Positions 56,867-64,000 of a DNA stretch of 64,000 bases are shown here, in pieces. Position 1 is the stretch's first letter. Every line of letters begins with the position of its first letter. The position numbers were made by a program, and so were the translations under genes. Source of the stretch: Hyalella azteca (lineage: Eukaryota > Arthropoda > Malacostraca > Amphipoda > Hyalellidae); NCBI RefSeq assembly GCF_000764305.2, contig NW_025939230.1, forward strand, positions 62,001-126,000. Reading direction: 5' to 3'. The notes beneath the pieces were generated by a model, which ran no database searches, was not told where the DNA came from, and worked only from the letters and a program-made list of their open reading frames with translations.

Positions 56867-59570
56867 CAAACTATTTTATACGAATAGACTTTATTATTGT
56901 ATTGTAATTCGTTATTATTTTATATGATTATTATTTTATATCAGCGGAATTTTCTTCCACTTTGTGGCGCCTACAGGCCGTCCCAAGTACGGCAATAATT
57001 TTTCCAACACATTGCCTGGACATCATTTGAGAATTTTTTAACGTCCATTCATCATATAATGCTACCAGATTTATTCTCCTGGATTCTTAACTTCGTGATT
57101 GAATGAAGCAGATGAAGGACAGAAGCAAGTTATCGGTAGTCTAATGGTGGCAAACTATCGGAACTAGATTGAAGATTAGTTTTCTAAAAACACGATGACA
57201 TACATTAATAATTAATCATACATTAATGTTGTTTCAATTACATTATTCCATTAAAATATTTTTTAATGTGATTATTTAAAATAAATAAATGCATTCTAAA
57301 AAGTACAATTAGTTGGTAAATAAAGTCTCACCAACAGATCCCGGTTATTAATTTCATTCAGGTTTGATTTCATTTGTTGAAAGTAAATAAAATTAGAAAT
57401 AAATTCTCGCTTGCCCAGAATGACGATAATTATTCAGGCATTGCTACTCATACATACACAATGGGCGACCAAATCCAAGTGATATCATATATCACCTAAA
57501 AATAATTGATAGGTAATGCTTACAATGTTCAAAATATTAATTCAATTTAACCAATTGGTTTACTTTTGATTAGCAGATAAGATGTGAACGGCGTACGAGA
57601 AGAAACTCTCATTCGAGCCTATTTGTTGTCACTGATAAAATCTCACGAAGATAGTGTCACTAATATCACCATTGCAGAAGTTGAAGTTTTCTAGTCAGTT
57701 AAGACTGAAGATTGCGTGGGAACATGTCGTTGAAGATACAAATAATTACATATAAATACTTCATAATTTATTATAAATTCAATGAAACTTCTTTATTAAT
57801 TAAATTTAGCTTTCGAAATTTACTTGAATATAAGTAATAATATGCCACGTGATCTGCAATATTTGGTGCAGGAGAACATTTATGTTCGCTTGAAGCAAGA
57901 AGAACGTGAATATTTACTGGGTTCTGGAAACAAACATAAATGCTGTGCAACGATGTATTTTTTTCATCTCTCTATCAGATTTAAATTCTAATCAATCTAT
58001 TATGACTGATACTTTAATGTATAATGATTAAATTTTAGTGCATGAAAGTTTAGGTAATAATTATGTTAAGCATTGGAATGCAATCGTAAATTTATCTTCA
58101 TAATGGTCCGCGAAATGATAAAGTGAAATCTTTTAAAAATTACACTATTCGTTTCATGAGGCGTTTGAATCATATAGAAAATCATGTTGAATTAATAACT
58201 GCAACTTACCTTGCTTTTGTTGCGTTTGTTGAGAGCGGCTTCAGCTTTTTTCGACTGATGACTTAAGCCCATGCGGGCGCCAGCAAACCTTCCCGCCATG
58301 ACGACCACTTCCTTATACTTTTTCTTTTTGCTTCTCTTTCTTCTTATATTCTCTTGTCTTTTGTACACTTTGCTTCCTTATCGTCTAGCTTTTTTCGCCG
58401 AATTCGTTGTTTATGTATCCCTGGTCCTTTATTTATTTTATTTACCCACGGTATAAGTTTTTTAGTAGTAGGTTATTGTTTGAAAGACAGTACGATGTTC
58501 TGAGCTTGGGTTAAGCTCTTCTTATGATTATTCTTCCCTTTAAATTCTACTGATCGCTTGTGATCGTTCTGAACTTTTACACACTCATTGAATTGTGGTC
58601 AAGTTCTTATTTGTGTCGAAATATTTTTTTTTGTTATTTTAATTTGTTAGTTGAGTAAATTCTTCGATTTTGATTTAAAATTATGCAACTGAAAGTTCAC
58701 TATTTTCAAGTACAGAAATCCGTTCTATAAAAACGTTAATGTTTTCTCCAGGTTCCACCGCAATCTTTATTGCTTTTGCTGTATTAATTTACCAACAAAT
58801 GGTTATTACTTACTTTTAAGGCGATTGTGGTTGTTTTTCCACTGCTTTGGAATTTATTGCCGTTGACTTGAACACATTCAAGTATCTTTTCAATTCATAT
58901 ATCTTTAATAATAAGGTAATAATCTTATTTTATCTTAGCAATGTTTCAAATTCCGTTAGTGATGAATGCAAGTTTTAATTTGAATTCGTTTTTTTCTAGC
59001 ATCTTAAAAGAGGTTTCTGATACCAATGTGGTATTGCTGCAGTCAACGTCACTACTCAGGCTATATTTCCATGGAAACTCATATACGTGTGTAAAGTATG
59101 AATTTTCTCTTGGTTAGGACTAGTAACATTTATTGCTTGGAAAATAAAGGGCAAATCAACTATAATTCATCTCGCATTACTGTACTGGATTACTGAATTC
59201 ATTGGAATCACCTGATTTCTTCGATTTTGGCTCATATGAATACCTGAGCTTAAGTCGCCATGTTAAAAAACGCACTTTTAATAACAGAAATATAATGTTT
59301 CAGCTCCTAACAAATCCTTAATATTCAACCACTTTCATAGTTCAACACAGCATAGAACAAATTCAAACTATTCACAGGTGAACTGTTCTTCACTCATTAA
59401 GTTATTTCCACGAAAGCTTTAATAACTTCAAAGTTTCTTACGGCGATATGACCTCCAGGTCCAGTGACGAAGTCGAAGTTAGGAAAACAACGTCCAACGT
59501 TATTACAATGAAACAAATAACGGCAACAACAACGAGATCACAATAAGGTGCATATATGCGGGTCTCCACA
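56867..59570. other. AT-rich non-coding stretch
   Basis: No gene is supported. A 7-bp dyad GTGATAT-CAT-ATATCAC lies at about 57479-57495, and a GC-richer patch at 58215-58310. Confidence 0.45.
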
Positions 59571-59830
59571 AGTAGGTTAATCCTAGTGAACCGTAACCTA
59601 GACACTAGTAGCGACGAGTTCTATACGAGGGCACTGGGTCGGAGGAGCTTGAGTTGAAACTTCAACAGACAACATGTAGACTATTAACTATATTTTGCTA
59701 GGTGGGTCTAATGTTAGTAACTGGTGACTAGGTTTACTAGGAATAACGTGGCACTATGAGCGTCTAAAGCACTAGGTCCTAGGTATTGCTCAGCGGACTA
59801 TCTTAACGGGTGCAGTTGATGGCAAAATAT
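59571..59830. other. Segment unusually rich in CTAG
   Basis: CTAG occurs at 59583, 59598, 59605, 59698, 59728, 59737, 59772 and 59779: eight times in 200 bases, often as ACTAGG or CCTAGG. The flanking DNA is ordinary AT-rich sequence. This may be the trace of a decayed short repeat. Confidence 0.5.
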
Positions 59831-61405
59831 TATCACCCTAATAGTTTAGCAAGGAATATCAATAACGTAACAATTCTTGTGACAATAGCTTATTATATAT
59901 TATTTATAAATAGTAAATAGAGTTGAAAAAACTTTAACTTGTCAGGAATGAAATAGGGAGTTTCTGTTTGGAAAATACCTTAGTCTTTCTCAAGGTATGC
60001 CACGAATTAACGGAATTCAAAGTTGAGAGCAACAAACTTTTGGTCCATATGTCTTCTTATAATCTTAGCTGAAACAAAATACACTCACAGGTTTTCGATT
60101 TCCAGTTTCATGTTGTGTGCAATGATCATCAATTACAATTCATTACAATAAATATATGAATCTACAGATGAATTTCTTCTTTTTGCTTGGAACTTAGAAA
60201 ATTCAAGTTAAATAGATCAGAAATTTCCTAATTTTGTCAAATTTTAAACACGATTAACATGAGTTTTCAAATAGATTTGATTCACTCGTTTTGATCAGCT
60301 TTATATTTTGAATGTTTCGTGAAAGTCTCGGGAAGTCGAATTAAATATCTCAGATCGGTTAGTTCCCAACTCACTGTCACTCGCACTTTTTAAACAAACT
60401 TTAGAATCAAATTTCTTGTTCTTCCTAGAAAAACTTCACAATGAAGTTCATTAAGAACCACTTCAGTTCTGCACTATTTAGAACATTTAGGCACTAAAAA
60501 AAACAAAATGGACGAGAGTTTTTTTTATCAGTTATATTATATTGCGATTACGTATGGGGATATCACCATAAAATGCCGGGGTTTGGACGTCTTAAAATGG
60601 GTCTAAATTACGTACATTTTAATGATGGCATTTAATTAATCCTAAGATAAAGACTCAACACAGTACGAATAGATTTGCGAAGTCGAGAATGTAGAGCAAA
60701 GCACTGAAAAGAAAAATTATCAATGTTAATTTTAAAATGCATAAACTATTTTAACAGTTTCATGTTGCCTTAACTCTGTAAATAATTTAAAAATATATTT
60801 TTTTTTCACAATTTTGCACTATTTTTCTACTTGAATCATAGTGGTTCACACATATGCTAACTCTGATAATGTTACTTAAAAATTTATTTTAAGAATTCGC
60901 GAACTTGATACAAAACTATGCATAGGAATTCACACAAAAGCTCTCCCGGTGCGTAAAATTGGCTATTTCGTGTGACCGAGAAGCGTTACTTCTAAAGACT
61001 TAAAAAAATCTTTAAAATATTTTTAAAATTATTTACATATTTAGGAAAATATTTCCATAAACTGATTTCGATTTTTAGTACATAAACAAATTCATCTCAA
61101 ATATCAATTATACTAACAATCAACTTTGCGTTAATTAAAGAAAAAAACAAATCCCTGAGCACAGACGTGAATTCAGAAGTTCTTGCAACGCTGCAATATA
61201 GGCTTTACTTCTCGCCTGCCACTTGCCTGTGTGACAGCTGACCTTTTGGTCGGCCTACAGCTGGTCTTTTAGCTACCGATAATGGATAATTATTGTAATC
61301 ACCGTTATAATTTGTTATGGAGTTGAGGCCAAGGAACTTGCTTTTATCTCTTATAAGGACTATTTCTTCTAATTATTTTACATTTTTGTTATTGTATCTG
61401 AATTA
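59831..61405. other. AT-rich non-coding stretch
   Basis: I see nothing supportable as gene, array or element. Confidence 0.45.
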
Positions 61406-61575
61406 TTAGCGCATTTTTTCATTTATGGAAAAAAGGCGCTATTGTGCTCGTCATGTCCATCCGTCTGTCCGTCCGTCTGTCTGTCTGTGACTTCACGTTG
61501 CCGCGTATCCATGATACTCGGCAACGAGAAAATGCGCTCTCTTTCACTCACTGCAGTGAGTACTTAGTTATATTT
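61406..61575. mobile_element. MITE-like inverted-repeat element carrying a TCTG/TCCG microsatellite (copy 2)
   Basis: AGCGCATTTTTTC at 61408 and GAGAAAATGCGCT at 61526-61538 form the same terminal repeats as the copy at 7.69 kb. The interior again reads ATTGTGCTCGTCATGTCC, then a (TCTG/TCCG)n tract, and the right flank TCACTCACTGCAGTGAGTAC contains the perfect 16-base palindrome ACTCACTGCAGTGAGT. The copies differ in microsatellite length and in a roughly 15-base segment before the right repeat (TTGCCGCGTATCCATGATACTC here, shorter in copy 1). It is in the same orientation as copy 1. Confidence 0.75.
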
Positions 61576-63244
61576 TTCTATTTTTCTTACTCAGGTGCGT
61601 TTAACTTACTGGTGAGCGATCACCTTCTTTGGTCCACAGTAGAATATCTTAATGTGTTGTCCACAGCTGTAGCACCTCGAAAAATTTAATTGTTAAAATT
61701 TTATTTAATATTTATTGTTTATATTGGGAAATAACGAAGGGAGCTCGAAGCAATATAATATATTGCTGAATGCATATATTGGGAATTAAAAAATGAACAC
61801 TTTCTGTCAAATATGAAATTTACTTTTGATATCTTATTTTATTAACGAGAGCAGATCACAGCAGGACAATTTATACCTTGAATTAATAAAAACATGCATG
61901 AAAATTTAAAAACAATCAAAATACAAGTTGACTGGATTGAAAGCGAATATATTTTCAATTTATACTCCTTGAATTTGAATAATAGCAATTTAAGAAATTT
62001 ATATATTTATATTCAAAGCATCGAGCATTTATATTCAAAGCATTCATATCATTGAATTGGGGCGTTTTGGAAAGATCGTTTGTTGCTCAAGACGCCGGGT
62101 TCCGGAGATCGCATATTTTGCCGTCTTAAACGAAGCATCTCGTGACCCGAGCACTTCAATATGCATAAATTGTCTACAAGTTCAATATGCATATATTGCT
62201 TACAGCCCCCAATTCCTGTCGGCGCTCAGAAGAATAGCGCTCTTAAGAAGAGTCTTATACGGCCAACAAACATTCATTGAATTTAAACGACCTATTCGGG
62301 AGCTGTTCTGAAATGTTGAAGCTGCCATAGAAGCTTACGCATTTCTGTATTATTTTTAAGTAGGGATATTGAGTTGAATTTACTGCGTAAAAGATTAACT
62401 CTAACACATTGGAGAAATACGTGTCGAATTCATATACAAGCTGGTGCTAATCTCTTAATTTACAATATATCTGTGAACGGTTTGTGTTTTGGGTAGACAA
62501 CAATATCATGGATGAAAAATAGATAAATAGATGAATAGATGAATGGGATACATCTGAGCCATTTTGAAGAGAGTTGCAGAGCCTGCGATTTTTAATTTTT
62601 AAGATAAAATTCATAGAATTTGGGAGAGAAAATTAAAGAGTTTGTATATTACAAAAATTCGTATGGCACACAACATTACTAATTAGGAAATACTAAAAAA
62701 TTAAAATTATGTTAATCAAAATGCGATGCATGACTTTCTTGAAGGATATTCCTCCAAAATAATCTCGGGAATCAGAAACCTATAGGATGAGACTCGCTAT
62801 CAGAGACCTATAGGATGAGACTCGCTAACTAAAGATATTACATCGCAGTGTCGAAGAAGTTGTTCATGTTATGCGGGTTGTAAGAAGTACATCAGAATGT
62901 TGTGAATATAGATTTTTTAAAAAATCACAGTGAGATAATAAATATATTACAAACTACCTGAATCTCTAAGGGAGATAATCTCAGAGTAAACAATCTTGCC
63001 AGAAATCTCAGGGTAATCCGTCTACTGAACCGCTGCTTCAGACGACTTAGTTATATAATCAACTTGTGGGCCTACGTCCTGCTCTCAATGCTCAATAGTG
63101 ACTCGCTTGCTGCGCTCGCAGTTTGCGATGGACGATATAATAGAACTTTTGGTCGATATCGTTCTGAATACAAGCCTCTGCTATAATAAATCAGATATAA
63201 TAACACTCTGAGCCGTGAAATGAGAGCCAGACTTTTCTTCAGTC

Positions 63245-63246
<2 letters not shown>
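61576..63246. other. AT-rich non-coding stretch
   Basis: ATATTCAAAGCAT and related words are locally duplicated around 62012-62042. GACCTATAGGATGAGACTCGCT-type words are duplicated at about 62780-62826. No gene is supported. Confidence 0.45.
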
Positions 63247-63280
<34 letters not shown>

Positions 63281-63291
63281 TATTATTATTA
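63247..63291. repeat. (ATT)n microsatellite
   Basis: A run of about 15 ATT/TTA trinucleotides with one interruption (ACT). Simple-sequence repeat with no other content. Confidence 0.97.
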
Positions 63292-63367
63292 AATAGAGAC
63301 GAGTTTTAAATTTTGAAGGGAGAAGGGAAACATCAAGTAGCTTACTTATACCTGAAGAATACCAGCA

Positions 63368-63402
63368 GAAGAGTAATCACTTCGTGAAGTGATTACTTCT
63401 TC
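63368..63402. repeat. Near-perfect palindrome, 12-bp core arms (16 with one bulge)
   Basis: AGTAATCACTTC at 63372-63383, GT, GAAGTGATTACT at 63386-63397. GAAG and CTTC extend the arms with one unpaired T. It is the longest short-range inverted repeat in the window outside the compound element. Confidence 0.9.
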
Positions 63403-64000
63403 CTAATCTGAATTATCATTAAGACAGTAATGACCTCTTTGATTTTATTTGAATAGGCTGTGGTCTTCTTCGCAGTAAGGTTAATGCATTCCGTAGGCTA
63501 TAGGTATTCTAAATGTTGTGGTTCTATACTTTCAGGACGGACACATTCGCCGTGTTCCTGCTTTATAGAACTGAGTGATAAAATTTGAACAGATTATAAT
63601 TATTTATTACTCGTAGATTTTATTGTGATGGTATAATCTGGTATTCCGTGGGCCTTGAAGTGTCAAATTATGTAAAGTTTTTACTATTCCATGACCTTTT
63701 CTTGCAATAAAACTAGGATCAATTTAATTACATGATAATTGATGATTTGATTACATTATTAAATCAGTTGAGCACTTTTTATTTAAACTTGTGCTACTAT
63801 TATAATAAAATCAATTAACAACATTAAAATAATAATGCGATATAGTAACACAAGAAAATAAAGCATATTAAGGCTGTAGGCGCTCATCATGCTCGCTATT
63901 TTGTATTAATATTTGGACGAGGCGCTAAAAAGAGAGGCATGTAGAGCCTCGCTTGTTGAGATGGCGGCGCAAGAAAAAGAAAACAAACTATGACGGCCGT
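63403..64000. other. AT-rich stretch with a CpG-rich right edge
   Basis: Mostly AT-rich and non-coding. At the very end, GAGATGGCGGCGCAAG at 63957-63972 resembles the YY1/PHO-type AAGATGGCGGC promoter element and lies in a rise in G+C, so a promoter or first exon may begin beyond the window. The frame from that ATG meets a stop after nine further codons. Confidence 0.3.

Overview
This window reads as AT-rich, non-coding eukaryotic DNA, most likely an arthropod or other invertebrate genome. I found no bacterial operons, no ribosome-binding-site architecture, no rRNA and no complete tRNA. I also found no intact protein-coding gene that I can name. The recognisable coding matter is decayed mobile-element protein: a Penelope-like retroelement with broken reverse transcriptase and GIY-YIG endonuclease, a second Penelope GIY-YIG fragment, and a short non-LTR (LINE-type) reverse transcriptase tail. 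Two single N positions (19881 and 42545) show that this is a draft eukaryotic assembly.

Layout. 0-9 kb: AT-rich sequence with a 7-copy GC-rich minisatellite (4.1-4.3 kb), one possible TATA/initiator promoter with a small ORF (5.17-5.41 kb), a 92-bp duplication (5.7-5.85 kb), a small inverted-repeat element that carries a TCTG/TCCG microsatellite (7.69-7.85 kb; sister copy at 61.41-61.57 kb), and a decayed 55-75-bp repeat array (8.1-8.5 kb). 9.4-9.83 kb: Penelope fragment. 12.0-12.96 kb: about 32 units of a 30-bp satellite with a dyad in each unit. 13.35-13.79 kb: a piggyBac-type MITE flanked by TTAA, with its right end repeated three times. 17.18-17.63 kb: 25-bp minisatellite. 19.36-19.69 kb: decayed 20-bp array. 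27.5-27.9 and 28.4-29.0 kb: arrays of 64-bp (dimeric) and 89-bp units. 39.86-40.13 kb: 11 x 25 bp. 42.3-42.8 kb: two 28-bp subfamilies meeting at an N. 44.48-46.79 kb: Penelope element bounded by about 200-bp inverted pseudo-LTRs with hammerhead-type core sequences. 47.01-49.63 kb: a compound element with two 741-bp inverted arms that match at all but about one base, two TG...CA direct repeats and a 92-bp triplication, the whole flanked by CACG. 53.0-53.3 and 56.47-56.7 kb: further decayed arrays. 54.2-54.5 kb: LINE fragment.

The strongest signals for follow-up are the 47.0-49.6 kb palindromic compound element, the Penelope element with inverted ends and hammerhead-like cores, the piggyBac MITE with serial right termini, and the density of unrelated minisatellites (about 14 arrays with different periods in 64 kb). 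Several short hairpins with perfect or near-perfect stems (7.1, 18.4, 22.5, 34.05, 43.8, 63.37 kb) are not explained by these elements. A few open frames (2.35-2.69 minus, 14.1-14.6 minus, 31.15-31.5 minus, 35.1-35.6 plus) are long for such AT-rich DNA and could be exons or element remnants, but I recognise no family in them.
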